A DNA stretch of 64,000 bases, taken from assembly GCA_949752795.1 (NCBI GenBank), contig CATKHW010000009.1:1054001-1118000 (forward strand). The letters run 5' to 3'. The notes under the pieces were generated by a model. It was not told the DNA's origin and did not search any database. It saw only the letters and a program-made list of their open reading frames with translations. The position numbers and the translations under genes are program-made. Shown here in pieces: positions 1 to 14,800 of the stretch. Numbering within the stretch: the first letter of the stretch is position 1; each line of letters opens with the position of its first letter. Source of the DNA: Hyperoodon ampullatus. Its lineage: Eukaryota; Chordata; Mammalia; Artiodactyla; Ziphiidae.

Positions 1-1003
1 AAAATCCTCTCAGTCCCAAGTGTGCTGCCTTATGCCACATCCAGCTGTCATTGTAGATAGGGTCATTCCAGGTTTCATCAGAGCCCTTGAATGAATTGTA
101 TAAAATTTCCCAGGTTTTTTGTTTTCTTTTTGAAATTCCTTTTTATAGTGGGTTTGAGCTGATTCTCACTGCCATGTTTCTGCTAGTCTAGGCACACTTG
201 ATTCCCTGATGGAGACATATCAATACATAGGTTTTAATATTCTTACTAGTCAGATATATTCCTCTGTGGGAAATATGGTGGTTTCTGTACTTTTCACTGA
301 GGAAGGTGTAGGGATTGACTCTTCCATAGTTGGTTTTTGGAACGGTACCTGTACTAATATCAAACTCTGGTTTTATGCATCACGCCACCTCTCCTTCCCC
401 CTTAAGCAGGCATTAGAGTGTTTTCTAAATGTGAGACTCTGTTGTCTTTCCTAACTCAGTTCATGTGTAGCCATGTTTACAGGACCTTCATAAGTGATAT
501 CTTATAAGTTTCTTTTTCTCTGTGACTTATTTCACTTAGAATCATCATACCTGAATCCACTCATTTTGCTGCTACTGGCCTTATGACTTTGATTTCATGG
601 CTGAGGGATATTCCAACGTACGTAAGTACCACAATTTCTTGAAACATTTTTGTCTTTCCTGGGATATTTCAGGTGTACCCAAGTTGAAGTTCTTGTAATC
701 AGTGCAGCCCTAAATTTTGAGGTGGCTCTGTCTTACTGATTTTCAGTTTTCCCAAGGTATATTCCCTAGACTGGAAGTGCCCGTGTCTCTGTAGCTCTGT
801 TGTTTACTTTTTTTAGGGAACACAATGCACTCCTCCGGAGAGGCAGTTGGCAATTTACATTCCGCCCATCAGCATAACTAGGCTCCCTCTTCTCCAGGGC
901 CTCTCTTGCCTTTCTGGTTTTTACATATTTTGCGGATGTCCCTTTTGTCTGTTGGGAAGTGATACTGCTTTATAGTGCAGATTTGCATTGACCGCTTTCT
1001 TGC
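1..1003. repeat. Satellite block A, partial 1.74-kb monomer
   Basis: This is the right part of a ~1.74-kb satellite monomer. About 100 bp belong to the unassigned section; the rest is the L1-derived section. On the minus strand the L1-like part corresponds to the end of L1 ORF2 and the 3'UTR. It carries landmarks such as AAGTGATATCTTAT, CTTATTTCACTTAGAATCAT and GGCTGAGGGATATTCCA, which match the same places in the intact L1 at 37.7-44.3 kb (for example GGCTGAGTAATATTCCA). It is decayed with many stops, so the short open frames here are not genes. The window starts inside this monomer, so the satellite block presumably continues to the left. Confidence 0.9.
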
Positions 1004-1074
1004 TTGGCCAAAAAGGGATTATGTGTTTTCTCCTGAATATATTCAGGAGAAAACGCATACGCCCTGTTTGGCCA
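1004..1074. mobile_element. Palindromic mariner-like MITE in satellite monomer
   Basis: The sequence is a near-perfect inverted repeat beginning TTGGCCAAAAAGGG and ending CCCTGTTTGGCCA around an AATATATT centre. The TTGGCCAAAAAG ends resemble the terminal repeats of mariner-type palindromic MITEs known from ruminant and cetacean genomes. It has no coding capacity. In this copy the two arms mismatch at a few positions. Confidence 0.7.
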
Positions 1075-2702
1075 TGTGCATCATTGTCGAAGTTGTTCCC
1101 CTCTTCCTGTGCTTTAAAGGCGATTCCAATGTACCTCTTGAAATCTGGTTCCTGCTATTCTGGCTCGCTTTCAAGTCCTCCTCCTTACCTTCCCTCAACA
1201 GATTTTTGGACGATAGTTTTCCTTTATTACTCTGCCCGTTTGTGAATTGCTGTGCCCCTGAGCTCCATTTTTCATCTCGATTTTTGTGAGCTGACCGCAA
1301 GTCCAAAATTGTGGTTCAGGACCTCTACTTGTTCCCGGCGGGTGGCTGAGACTTTGATTAATTCTTCTTCCTGCCTGGAAATTAGAGTGACATGTGCCCG
1401 TCCAAATGTCTAACAGCTACTCTCTCATTGGTTCTCCATCTTACCTTTCATCCTCTTCCAATTGGCAACATGTGAGAACCAGGAGGTTAAAGGGTCTGTC
1501 TCTCCAAGTTAGGAGATTGATAGTAAAGCAGTTGGAAATTCAAACCGTAGCACCAAGAGATAGACTATTAGTTGAGTTTTAAAAACCTTTTGTATTGACA
1601 GTGTGTCCATTCTCTAGGTTTCCCGTACATGTTATACCTGTAGTACTATTCCCTTCAACCTGGTGAGTTGGAACACTTGGAATGTGTGCCACACATTATT
1701 GCTTTAAATGGTCTGCATTTGCTCACCGAATCTCACCAATCCTCTCAGTCCCAAGTGTCCTGCCTTATGCCACATCCAGCTGTCGTTGTAGATAGGGTCA
1801 TTCCAGGTTTCATCAGAGCCCCTGAAGGAATTGTAAAGAATTTCTCTGTTTGAGCTGATTCTCACTGCCATGATTCTGCTAGTGTAGACACACTTTATTC
1901 CCTGATGGAGACATATCAATACATAGGTTTTAAGATTCTTACTAGTCATATATATTCCTCTGTGGGAAATATGGGGTTTTGAGACCCTTTCACTGAGGAA
2001 GGTGTAGGGCTTGTCTCTTCCGTAGTTGGTTTTTGGAACGGTACCTGTACTAATATCAAACTCTGGTTTTATGCATCACCCCACCTCTCCTTCCCCCTTA
2101 AGCGGGCATAAGAATATTTTCTAAATGTGAGACTGTGTTCTCTTTCCTAACTCAGTTCATGTGTAGCCATGTTTACAGGACCTTCATAAGTGATATCTTA
2201 TGATAAGTTTCTATTTCTCTGTGACTTATTTCACTTAGAATCATCGTACATGAATCCACTCCTTTTGCTGCTACTGGCCTTATGCCATTGATTTCATGGC
2301 TGAGGGATATTCCATCGTATGTAATAACCCAATTTCTTCAACCATTTTTGTCTTTCCAGGGATATTTTAGGTGTACCCAAGTTGAGGTTCTTGTAAGCAG
2401 TGCAGCCCTAAATTTGGGGTGGCTCTGTCTTATTGATTTTCAGTTTTCCCAAGGTATATTCCCTAGACTGGATGTGCACTTTGCTCTGTAGCTCTGTTGC
2501 TTTCTTGTTTTAGGGAACACAATGCACTCCTTCAGAGAGGCAGTTGGCAATTTACATCCCGCCCATCAGCATAACTATGCTCCCAGTTCTAAAGGGCCTG
2601 TGTTGCCTTTCTAGGTTTTACACATTTTGTGGATGTCTCTTTTTTCTGGTGGGAAGTGATACTGCTTTGTAGTGCAGATTTGCATTGCCTGCTTGCTTGC
2701 TC
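1004..2702. repeat. Satellite block A, complete monomer (~1,699 bp)
   Basis: This monomer runs from palindrome start to next palindrome start and is about 40 bp shorter than the usual 1,738 bp. The missing bases are the T-rich tract near 1,848, where AAGAATTTCTCTG is followed directly by TTTGAGCTGATTCTC. Order: palindrome, ~770 bp unassigned section, then the L1-derived section from about 1,850. Open frames on both strands are short and disrupted in sister monomers. Confidence 0.9.
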
Positions 2703-2770
2703 GGCCAAAAAGGGGGTATGCGTTTTCTCCTGAATATATTCAGGAGAAAACGCATACCCCCTTTTTGGCC
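2703..2770. mobile_element. Perfect 68-bp palindrome (mariner-like MITE copy)
   Basis: These 68 bp equal their own reverse complement at every position, from GGCCAAAAAGGGGG to CCCCCTTTTTGGCC, with AATATATT at the centre and no spacer. Every complete monomer has the same element at the same place, but others have arm mismatches. The perfect copy differs from its sisters by a change in one arm matched in the other arm, which suggests arm-to-arm correction. Confidence 0.85.
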
Positions 2771-3936
2771 CATTGCATCATTGTCGAAGTCGTGCCCCTC
2801 TTCCTGTGCTTTAAAGGCAATTCCAATGTACCTCTTGAAATCTGATTCATGCTATTCTGGTTCCCTTTCAAGTCCACCCGGTTGCCTTCCCTCAACCGAT
2901 TTTTGGATGATTGTTGTGCGTTCTTACTCTGCCAGTTTGTGAATTGCTGTGCCCCTGAGCTCCATTTTTCAACTCGTTTTTGTGAGCTGACCGCAGGTCC
3001 AAAATTTTGGTTCAGGACCTATACTGGTTCCCGGCGGGTGGCTGAGACTTGGGTTAATTCTTCTTCCTGCCGGGAAATTAGAGTGACATGTGCCCGTCCA
3101 AATGCCTAACAGCTACTCTCTCATTGATTCTCCCTCTTCCCTTTCATCCTCTGCCAAATTGGCAACCTGTGCGAACCAGGAGGTTAAAGGGGCTGTCTCT
3201 CCAAGTTTGGAGATTGATAGTAAAGCAGTTGGAAAGTCAAACCGGAGCACCAGGAGAGGAATTATTAGTTGAGATTTAGAAACATTTCGTATTCACAGTG
3301 TGTCCATTCTCTAGGTTTCCTGTACATGTTATAACTGTAGTGATATTCCCTTTTACCTGGCGAGTTGGGACCCATGGAATTGTTGGAATGCATTATTTCT
3401 TTAAACAGTCTGTATTTTCTCGTTCAATCTCATCAATCCTCTCAGTCAAAAGTGTCCAGCCTTATGTCTCATCCAGCTGTCATTGTAGATAGGGTCATTC
3501 CAGGTTTCATCAGAGCCCCTGAATGAATTGTACAGAATTTCCCAGTTTTTTTGTTTTGTTTTTGAAAATCATTTATATAATGAGGTTGAGCTGATTTTCA
3601 CTGACGTGTTTATGCCGGTCTAGACACACTTGATTCCCTTACGGTTACATATCAATACATAGGTATTAAGATTCTTACTAGTCAGATATATTCCTCTGCA
3701 GGAATAGGTCTGTTGATTCCCGTTCACAGAGGAAGGAGTAGCTCTTGTCTATTCTGTATTTGGATTATGCAACGGTACCTGTGCTAATATCAAAATCTGG
3801 TTTTGTGCATCTCCCCACCTCTCCTTTCCCCTTAAGCATGCATATGTATGATTTCTAAATGTGAGACTCTGTTCTCTTTCCTAATTCAGTTCATGTGTAG
3901 CCATGTTTACATTTCCTTCATAAGTGATATCTTATG
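2703..3936. repeat. Satellite block A, truncated monomer at array junction
   Basis: This monomer carries the palindrome, the unassigned section and only the first ~400 bp of the L1-derived section. It breaks off at CATAAGTGATATCTTATG, where the minisatellite starts. It shares private variants with the monomer ending at 37,592: TTTACATTTCCTTCATAAG instead of TTTACAGGACC, GGATTATG before AACGGTACC, and CCTAATTCAG. Monomers inside block B lack these. Confidence 0.9.
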
Positions 3937-6900
3937 TCAGAATGCTCCATGGCTCTTGTCATCATAATGCTCCATGATGCTCGTCATCACAATTATCCAT
4001 GGCCATCTCATCACAATGCTCCACCGTCTTGCCATCACATTGCTCCATGTCCTGGTCATCACAATGCTCCATGTACCTTGTCATCACAATTCTCCACCTC
4101 TTTGTCATCACAATGCTCCCTGACACTTCTCATCACAAAGTTACATGCTCTTGTCATCACAATTCTCCATGCAATTGTCATCACAATGCTCCCTGACCCA
4201 TGTCATAGCAAGCTCCATTTGCTTGTCATCACAATGCTTCATGACATTATTATAAAAATTCTCAATGTCCCTTGTCATGACAGTGCTCCATGCCAATGTC
4301 ATCACAATTCTCCATGCAATTGTCATCACAATGCTCCCTGACCCATGTCATAGCAAGCTCCATTTGCTTGTCATCACAATGTTTCATGACATTGTTATAA
4401 AAATTCTCAATGTCCCTTGTCATGACAGTGCTCCATGCCAATGTCATCACAATGCTCCATGACACTTGTCATCACAATGCTCCAGGCCCTTGTCATCACA
4501 ATGCTCCAGGCCCTTGTCATCACAATGTTCCCTGACAACTGTCATCACAATGCTCCATGCCCCTTGTCAGTACAGTGCTCCATGATGCTCGTCATCACAA
4601 TTAACCAAGGTCTTCTCATCACAATGCTTCAGGGTTTTACCATCACAATGCTCCCTGCCCTGGTCATCTCAATGCTCCATGACCCTTGTCATCACAATTC
4701 TCCACATCCTTGTCATCACAATGCTCCTTGACACTTCTCCTCACAATGTGATATGCTCTTGTCATCACAATTCTGCATGCACTTGTCATCACAATGCTCC
4801 AGGACCCCTGTCATAGCAAGCTCCATGCACTTGTCATCACAATGTTTCAAGACGTGGTCATTAAAATTCTCTATGGCCCTTGTCATCACAATGATCCATG
4901 ATCTTGTCATCACAATGTTCCTTTACCTTTGTCATCACAATGTTCCTTTACCTTTGTCATCACAATCCTCCATGACACTTGGCATCAAAATGCTCCATGT
5001 CATTGACATCACAATGGAACATGAAATATGTCATCACAATGCTCCCTGCCAACTGTCTTAACAATAATCCATGATGTTTTCATCACAATGCTCCATGCCA
5101 TTGTCATCACAATGCTCCATGACACTTGTCATCACAATGCTCCAAGTCCTTGTCATCACAATGCTCCATGCCCTTGTCATCACAATGATCCATGACCTCT
5201 GTCATCACAATGTTCCCTGACACCTGTCATCACAGTGCTCCATGCCACTTGTCAGTACAGTGCTCCATGATGCTCGTCATCACAATTACCCAAGGTCTTC
5301 TCATCACAATGCTTCAGGGATTTACCATCAAAATGCTCCATGCCCCTGTCATCACAATGCTCCATGCCCTTGACATCCCAATGCTCCATGACCGCTGTCA
5401 TCACAATGCTCCGTGACTCCATTCATCACAATACTTCATGATCTTTGTCATCACAATGGTCAATGTCCTCATCATCACAAGGCTCTATGACCTCTGTCAC
5501 CACAATGCTCCATGAACTTTGCATCACAATTCTCCATGACCCTTGTCATCACAATGCTCCATGTCTTTCTCAGCACAATACGCAAAGACACTTGTCATCA
5601 CAATGCTCCATGCGCTTGTCAACACAATGCTCCACCAGCTTGTCATCACAATGCTCCATGCACTTCTCATCAAAATGCTCTGTCACCACTGATATCACAA
5701 TGTTCCATAACTACTCATCACAATATTCTCTCACCCTTCTCATCACAATGTTCCATGACCCCTGTCATCACAATACTACATGCCCTTATCATCACAGTGC
5801 TACATGACCCCTGACCTCACCATGCACCATAACACATGTCATCAAAATGCTCCATAACTTTTGTCATCACAAAGCTCAATGACCATTGGCATCACAATGA
5901 TCCATGTCATTGTCATCACAATGCTCCAGGAACCTTCTCATCACATTGCTCCATGCCCTTGTCATCACAAATGTCCATGACGCTTGTCATCAAATTGCTC
6001 GATGCCCTTCTCATAACAATGCTCCATGCCCTTGTCATTATAGTCCCCCATGAACCCTGTACCACAGTGTTCCAGGCCCTTGTCATCACAATGCTCCAGT
6101 CCCACTCTCATCACAATAATCCATGAAACTTTTCAGACCAATGCCCCATGGCCTTGTCATCACAATGCGCCATTACCCCTGTCATAACAATGCTCCATGA
6201 TCGCAGTCATCACAATGTTCCACAGCCTTGTCATCACAAGGCTCCATACACATGAAATCACAATGCTCCATGCCCTTGTCATCACAAAGCTCCATGATGC
6301 ATGTCTTCAGAATGCTCCATGGCCTTCTCATCACAATGCACCATTCCCTTGTCATCAGAATGCTCCACGACCCCTGTAATCACAATGCTCCATGCCCATT
6401 TTCATTAGAATGCTCCATGAGAATGTCATCACAACGCTCCATGGTTTTCTCATCACAATGCTCAAGGACCTTGTTATCACAATGCTCCTTTCTCTTGTCA
6501 TCACAATGCTCCATGACTCCTGTCATCACAATACTCCATGAACATTTTCAGCCCAGTGTTCCATGACATTCTCATCACAATACCCCATGACACCTGTCAT
6601 CACAATGCTCCATGGCCAATGTCATCACAACCCTCCATGACCCCCAACAACACAATGATCCGGGACTCTTGTCATCAAAATGCTCCATGCCCTTGTAATC
6701 ACAATGATCCATGCTCTTGTCATCCCAATGCTCCATGACCCCGTAATCACAATGCTCCGTGACGCTTGTCATCACAGTGCTCCATGACACTTGTCATTAC
6801 AATGCTCCATGCCTTTGTCATCAAAATGCTCCATGGCCTTGTCATCACAATGCTCCATGCACTTCTCATCACAATGCACCACAACCTTGTCATCAAAATG

Positions 6901-6970
6901 CTCCATGACCTTTGTCATCACAAAGCTCAATGACCCCTCTCATCACAATGCTCCAAACCTTTGTGATCAC

Positions 6971-8469
6971 AATGTTCCATAACACTTGTCATCAAAACGC
7001 TCCATGATGCCTGTCATCACAATACACCATGCCCATGTCATCACAATGCTCCACGTCCTTGTCATCACAATGCTCCATTACACCTGTCATAATAATTCTC
7101 CATGACACTTACCATCAAAAGGTTCCATGGCCTTGTCATCACAAGCCTCCATGACCCTTGTCATCACAATGCTCCAAGACCCCTCTAATCACAATGACCC
7201 ATTTCTTTGTCATCACAAAGCTCCATGATGCATGACATCAGAATGCTCCATGGCCTTCTCAACACAATGCTCCATGCCCTTGTCGTCACAATGCTCCAAC
7301 ACCCATGTAATCACAATACTCCATGCCCCTATTAATCTCAATGATCCATGAACCCTGTCATCACAATGCACCATGCCCATCATCATAATGCTTCATGCTA
7401 TTGTCATCACATTGAAATCAAAATGCTCCATGACCTCTGTCATCACAATGCTCCAAACCCTTGTGATCACAATGTTCCATAACACTTGTCATCAAAACGC
7501 TCCATGATGCCTGTCATCACAATAAACCATGCCCATGTCATCACAATGCTCCACGTCCTTGTCATCACAATGCTCCATTACCCCTGTCATAATAATGCTC
7601 CATGACACTTACCATCACAAGGTTCCATGGCCTTGTCATCACAAGCCTCCATGACCCTTGTCATCACAATGCTCCAAGACCCCTCTAATCACAATGATCC
7701 ATTTCTTTGTCATCACAAAGCTCCATGATGCATGACATCAGAATGCTCCATGGCCTTCTCATCACAATGCTCCATGCCCTTGCGTCACAATGCTCCAACA
7801 CCCATGTAATCACAATACTCCATGCCCCTATTCATCTCAATGATCCATGAACCCTGTCATCACAATGCACCATGCCCATCATCATAATGCTTCATGCTAT
7901 TGTCATCACAATGAAATCAAAATGCTCCATGACCTCTGTCATCACAATGCTCCAAACCCTTGTGATCACAATGTTCCATAACACTTGTCATCAAAACGCT
8001 CCATGATGCCTGTCATCACAATACACCATGCCCATGTCATCACAATGCTCCACGTCCTTGTCATCACAATGCTCCATTACCCCTGTCATAATAATGCTCC
8101 ATGACACTTACCATCACAAGGTTCCATGGCCTTGTCATCACAAGCCTCCATGACACTTGTCATCACAATGCTCCAAGACCCCTCTAATCACAATGATCCA
8201 TTTCTTTGTCATCACAAAGCTCCATGATGCATGACATCAGAATGCTCCATGGCCTTCTCAACACAATGCTCCATGCCCTTGTCGTCACAATGCTCCAACA
8301 CCCCTGTAATCACAATACTCCATGCCCCTATTCATCTCAATGCTCCATGAACCCTGTCATCACAATGCACCATGCCCATCATCATAATGCTTCATGCTAT
8401 TGTCATCACAATGAAATCAAAATGCTCCATGACCTCTGTCATCACAATGCTCCAAACCCTTGTGATCAC
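6971..8469. repeat. 500-bp higher-order repeat, three copies
   Basis: Three successive copies lie at 6,971-7,470, 7,471-7,969 and 7,970-8,469. Each begins AATGTTCCATAACACTTG and contains the same order of about 20 variant monomers, including GCCCATCATCATAATGCTTC and AATGAAATCAAAATGC. By eye they differ at only a handful of positions, so this is a recent amplification. After 8,469 the sequence diverges (CACAATTCCCCATGACGC rather than CAAAACGCTCC). Confidence 0.9.
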
Positions 8470-8885
8470 AATGTTCCATAACACTTGTCATCACAATTCC
8501 CCATGACGCTGGTCATTACAATTATCCATGGCCGTTTCATCACAATGCTCCATGCCCTTGTCATCACAATGCTTCAACACCCCTGTAATCACAATGCTCC
8601 ATGTCCCTTTTCATCACAATGCTCCATGAACCCTGTATCACAATGCACCGTGCCCATCACCATAATGTTGCATGCTATTGTCATCACAATGAAATCAAAA
8701 TGCTCAATGACCTCTGTCATCACAATGCACCAAACCCTTCTGATCAAAATGTTCCATAACACTTGTCATCACAATGCCCCATGACGCTGCTCATCACAAT
8801 TATCCATGGTCTTCTCATCACAATGCTCCATGATCTTTGTCATCACAATGCTCAATACACTTATCACAATGCTCCCTGACAGTTG

Positions 8886-11800
8886 TCATCAGTATGCTCC
8901 TTGAACCCTGTCATGACAAGGCTCCATGCATTTTTCCTCACAATGATCCATTCCCTATTCATCACAATGCTCCATGTCCTTGTCATCACAAAGCTCCATG
9001 ACGCATGTCATCAGAATGCTCCATTGTCTTCTCATCACAATGCTCCATGCCCTTGTAATCACATTGCTTCAAAACCCCTGTAATCTCCATGCTCCATGCA
9101 TCTTTTCATCAGAATGCTCCATGCCCTTGTCATCACAATTCTCCATGACCCTTGTCATCGCAATGTTCCAAGCCCTTGTCATCAAAATGCTCCATTACCT
9201 TTGTCATCACAATCCTCCATGACACTTGGTATCACAATGCTCCATGCCATTGTCATCACAATGGACAATGACATATGTCATCACAATGCTCCCTGACACC
9301 TGTCTTCTGAATATTCCATGACCTTGTCATCACAATGTTCCATGCCCTTGTCATCAAAATGAGCCATGCCCACTGTCATCACAATATTCCATGAAACATG
9401 TCAGACCAGTGTTCCATGCCACTCTCATCACAATGCTCCATGCTCTTTTCATCACAATGCTCCATGACCCCTGTCATCACAATGCTCCGTGACTACAGTC
9501 ATCACAATGCTTCATGACCTTTTTCCTCACAATGGTCCATGCCCTCGTCACACAAGGCTCTGTGACCTTTGTCACCACAATGCTCCCTGACCTTGTCATC
9601 TCAATGCTCCATGCCCACTGTCATCACAATAATCCATGAAACTTGTCAGACCAATGTTCCATGCCCCTGTCATCACGTTGCTCCATTCCCTTGTCGTCAC
9701 AATGCTCCATGACCCCTGCCATCACAATGCTCCGTGACTCCAGTCACCACAATGATTCATGACCTTTGTCCTCACAATGGTCCATGCTCTCATAACACAA
9801 GGCTCTGTGATATTTGTCACCACAATGCTCCATGAAATTTTAATCACAATGCTCTGTGTCCCTTGTCATCGCAATGCTCCATGCCTTTGTCAGCACAATG
9901 CTCCATGACACTTGTCATCAAAATGCTCCATGTGCTTGTCAGCACAATGCTCCATGACACATGTCATCACAATGTGCCATGCTCTTTTCATCACAATGCT
10001 CCACATACTTTTCATCACTATGCTCCATAAAACTTGTCATCACAATGCTGCATTCACTTCTCATCAAAATGCTCTCTCACCACATATATCACAATGTTCC
10101 ATCACTAGTCATCACAATACTCGCTCACCCCTGTCATCACAATGTTCCATGACCACTGTCATCACAGTGCTACATGCCCTTATCATCACAATGCTCCATG
10201 ACCCCTGACATCACCATGTTCCATAAACCCTGTCACAAAATGCTCCATGACCCATTTCATCACAATGCTTCATGACCCCTGACATCACAATATTCCATAA
10301 CCACTGTCATCAAAATATTCCATGACACTTTTATTCAAATTGCTCAATGACCCTGTCATCGCAATGCTCCCTGCCCTTCTCATCACAATGCACCACACCC
10401 TTGTCATCAAAATGCCCCATGGCATTTGTCATCACAAAACTCCATGACACTTGGCCTCACAATGCTCCATGCCATTGTCATCACAATGCTCAATGAAATC
10501 TCTCATCACATTGCTCCATGCCCTTGTCATCACAATGCTGCATTACACCTGTCATAACCGTGTTCCATGACGCCTGCCATCACAATGTTCCACGGCCTTG
10601 TCATCACAAGGCTCCATGACCCTTATCATCACAATGCTCCAAGACCTCTGTAATCACAATTCTCCATGCCACTTTTCATCTCAATGCTCCATGAACACTG
10701 TCATCACAATGCACCATGCCCATCATCATAATGATTCATGCTATTGTCATCACAATGAAATCAAAATGCTCCATGTCCTCTGTCATCACAATGCTCCAAA
10801 CCCTTCTGATCACAATGTTCCATAACACTTGTCATCACATGCCCCATGACGCTCGTCATCACAATGATGCAAGGCCTTCTCATCACAATGATCCATGACA
10901 TTTGTCACCACAATGCTCATTACACTTGGCATCACAACGCTCGCTGACACTTGTCATCAGTATGCTCCTTGAAAATTGTCATGACAATGCTCCATGCCTT
11001 TTTCATCACAATGATCCATTCCCTTTTCATCACAATGCTCCAAGACCCCTGTTATCACAATGCTCCGTGACTCCAGTCATCACAATGCTTCATGACATTT
11101 GTCATCACAGTGGTCAATGACCTCGTCACACAAAGCTCTGTGACGTTTGTCACCACAATGCTCCATGAAATTTTTATCACAATGCTCTGTGACACTTGTC
11201 ATCACAAAGCTCCATGCCTTGTCAGCACAATGCTCCATGACCCTTGTCATCACAATGCTCGATTCGCGTGTCAGCACAATGCTCCATAACCCATGTCATC
11301 AAAATGCACCATGCACTTGTCATCACAATGCTCCACATCCTTGTCATCAAAATGCTCCATAAACCTTGTCATCACAATGCTCCATGCACTTCTCCTCAAA
11401 TTCTTTCTCACCACTGATATCACAATGTTCCATCACTAGTCATCACAATATTCCCTCACCCCTGTCATCACAATATTCCATGACCCCTGTAATCACAATT
11501 CTCCATGCACTTGTCATCAAAAAGCTCCATGACGCATGTCATCAGAATGCTCCATGGCCTTCTCATCACAATGCTCCATGCCCTTGTCCTCACAATGCTC
11601 CAACACCCCTGTAATCACAATGCTCCATGTCATTTTCATCTCAATGCTCCATGAACCCTCTCATCACAATGCACCGTGCCCATCACCATAATATTTCATG
11701 CTATTGTCATCACAATGAAATCAAAATGCTCAATGACCACTGTCATCACAATGCACCAAACCCTTCTGATCTCAATGTACCAGAACACTTGTCATCGCAA

Positions 11801-14800
11801 TGCCCCATGATGCTGGTCATCACAATTATCCATGGTCTTCTCATCACAATGCTCCATGATCTTTGTCATCACAATGCTCCATACACTAATCATCACAATG
11901 CTCCCTGACAGTTGTCATCAGTATGCTCCTTGAACCCGGTCATGACAAGGCTCCATGCATTTTTCATCACAATGATCCATTCCCCTTTCATCACAATGCT
12001 CCAAGACCCCTGTAATCACAATGCTCCATGTCCTTGTCATCACAAAGGTCCATTACACATGTCATCAGAATGCTCCATTGCCTTCTCATCATAATGCTCC
12101 ATGCCCTTGTAATCACATTGCTTCAAAACCCCTGTAATCTCAATGCTCCATGCACTTTTTCATCAGAATGCTCCATGCCCTTGTCATCACAATGCTCCAT
12201 GACCCTTGTCATCGCAATGTTCCAAGCCCTTGTCATCAAAATGCTCCATTACCTTTGTCATCACAATCCTCCATGACACTTGGTATCACAATGCTCCATG
12301 CCATTGACATCACAATGGACAATGACATATGTCATCACAATGCTCCCTGACACCTGTCTTCACAATACTCCATGACCGTGTCATCACAATGTTCCATGCC
12401 CTTATCATCACAATGCACCATGCCCACTGTCATCACAATAATCCATGAAACATGTCAGACCAATGTTCCATGCCCATGTCATCACAATGCTCCATGCACT
12501 TGTCATCACAATGCTCCATGCACTTGTCTTCACAATGCTCCATGGCCCCTGTCATCACAATGCTCCGTGACTCCAGTCATCACAATGGTTCATGACCTTT
12601 GTCCTCACAATGGTCCATGCCCTCGTCACACAAGGCTCTGTGACCTTTGTCACCATAATGCTCCATGCACTTGTCATCTCAATGCTCCATGCCCCCTGTC
12701 ATCACAATAATCCATGAAACTTGTCAGACCAATGTTCCATGCCCCTGTCATCACATTGCTCCATGCCCTTGTCACCACAATGCTCCATGACACTTGTCAC
12801 CACTATGCTCGATACTCTTCTCATCACAATGCTCCATGCCCTTGTCATTACAATCCTCCATGACACATGTATCACAGTGTTCCGTTCCCTAGTCATCACA
12901 ATGTTCCATGCCGAATCTCATCACAATAATGCATGAAATTTTCAGAACAACGTTCCATGCCCTTGTCATCACAATGCTCCATGACCCCTTTCATCACAAT
13001 GCTCCGTGACTCTAGTCATCACAATGCTTCATGACCTATCTCATCACTATGGTCTATGCCCTCCTCACACAAGGCTCTGTGATCTATTTAACCACAATGC
13101 TCCATGAATATTTCATCCCAATGCTCTGTGTCCCTTGTCATCAAAATGTTCCATGCCTTTGTCAGCACAATGCTCCATGACACTGGTCATCAAAATGCTC
13201 CATGTGCTTGTCAGCACAGTGCTCCATGACCACTGTCATCACAATGCTCCTTGACTCCAGTCATCACAATGCTTCATGACTTTTGTCCTCACAATGATCC
13301 ATGCCCTCGTCACACAAGGCTCTGTGACCTTTGTCACCACAATGCTCCATGCCCTTGTCATCACAATGTGCCATGCCCACTGTCATCACAATAATCCATG
13401 AAACATGTCAGACCAATGTTCCATGCCACTGTCATCACATTGCTCCATGCCCTTGTCATCACAATGCTCCATGACCCCTGTCATCACAATGCACCGTGAC
13501 TCCAGTCATCACAAAATTTCATGACCTTTGTCCTCAGAGTGGTCCATGCCCTCGTCACACAAGGCTCTGTGATTTTTGTCACCACAATGCTCCATGAAAT
13601 TTTCATCACAATGCTCTGTGTCCCTTGTCATCACAATGCTCCAAGACCTCTGTAATCACAATTCTCCATGCCACTTTTCATCTCAATGCTCCATGAACAC
13701 TGTCATCACAATGTACCATGCCTATCATCATAATGATTCATGCTATTGTCATCACAATGAAAACAAAAAGCTCCATGTCTTCTGTCATCACAATGCTCCA
13801 AACCCTTCTGATCACAATGTTCCATAACACTTGTCATCACATGCCCCATGATGCTCGTCATCACAAAAATGCAAGGTCTTCTCATCAAGAACCCTGTTAT
13901 TCACAATGCTCCGTGACTCCAGTCATCACAATGCTTCGTGACATTTGTCATCACAATGGTCCATGACCTCATCACACAAAGCTCTGTGACCTTTGTCACC
14001 ACAATGCTCCATGAAATTTTTATCACAATGCTCTGTGACCCTTGTCATCACAAACCTCCATGCCTTTTTCAGCACAATGCTCCATGACCCTTGTCATCAC
14101 AATGCTCCATTACCCCTGTCATAACAATGCTCCATGACCCCTGCCATCACAATGTTCCACCGCCTTGGCATCCAAGGCTCCATGACCCTTGTCATCACAA
14201 TGCTCCAAGACCCCTGTAATCACAATGCTCCATGCCCCTGTCATCACAAAGATCCATGACACATGTTATCAGAATGCTCCATGGCCTTCTCATCACAATG
14301 CTCCATGACCTTGTCATCACAGTGCTCCAAGACCCCTGTAATCACAATGCTCCATGCCCCTATTCATCAGAATGCTACATTAGATTTGTCATCACAAGGC
14401 TCCATGGGCTTCCCATCACACTGCTCCAGGACCTTGTCATCAAAATGCTCCATCCCCTTGTCATCACAATGCTCCTTGACCACTGTCATCACAATACTCC
14501 ATGAACATTTTCAGGCCAATGCTCCATGACCTTCTCATCACAATGCTCCATTACCCATGTCATCACATTGCTCCATGACCCCTCTCATCACAATGCTCCA
14601 AGACACCTGTCATCACAATGCTCCATGCCCCTTGTCATTACAGTGATCCATGACGCTCTTCATCATAATTATCCATGGTCTTTTCATCACAATGCTCCAC
14701 GGTCTTGCTATCACAATTCTCCATGCCCTGTTCATCACAATTTTCCATGTCCCAAGTCATTACAATTCTCCACGTCCTTGACATCACAATGCTTCGTGAC

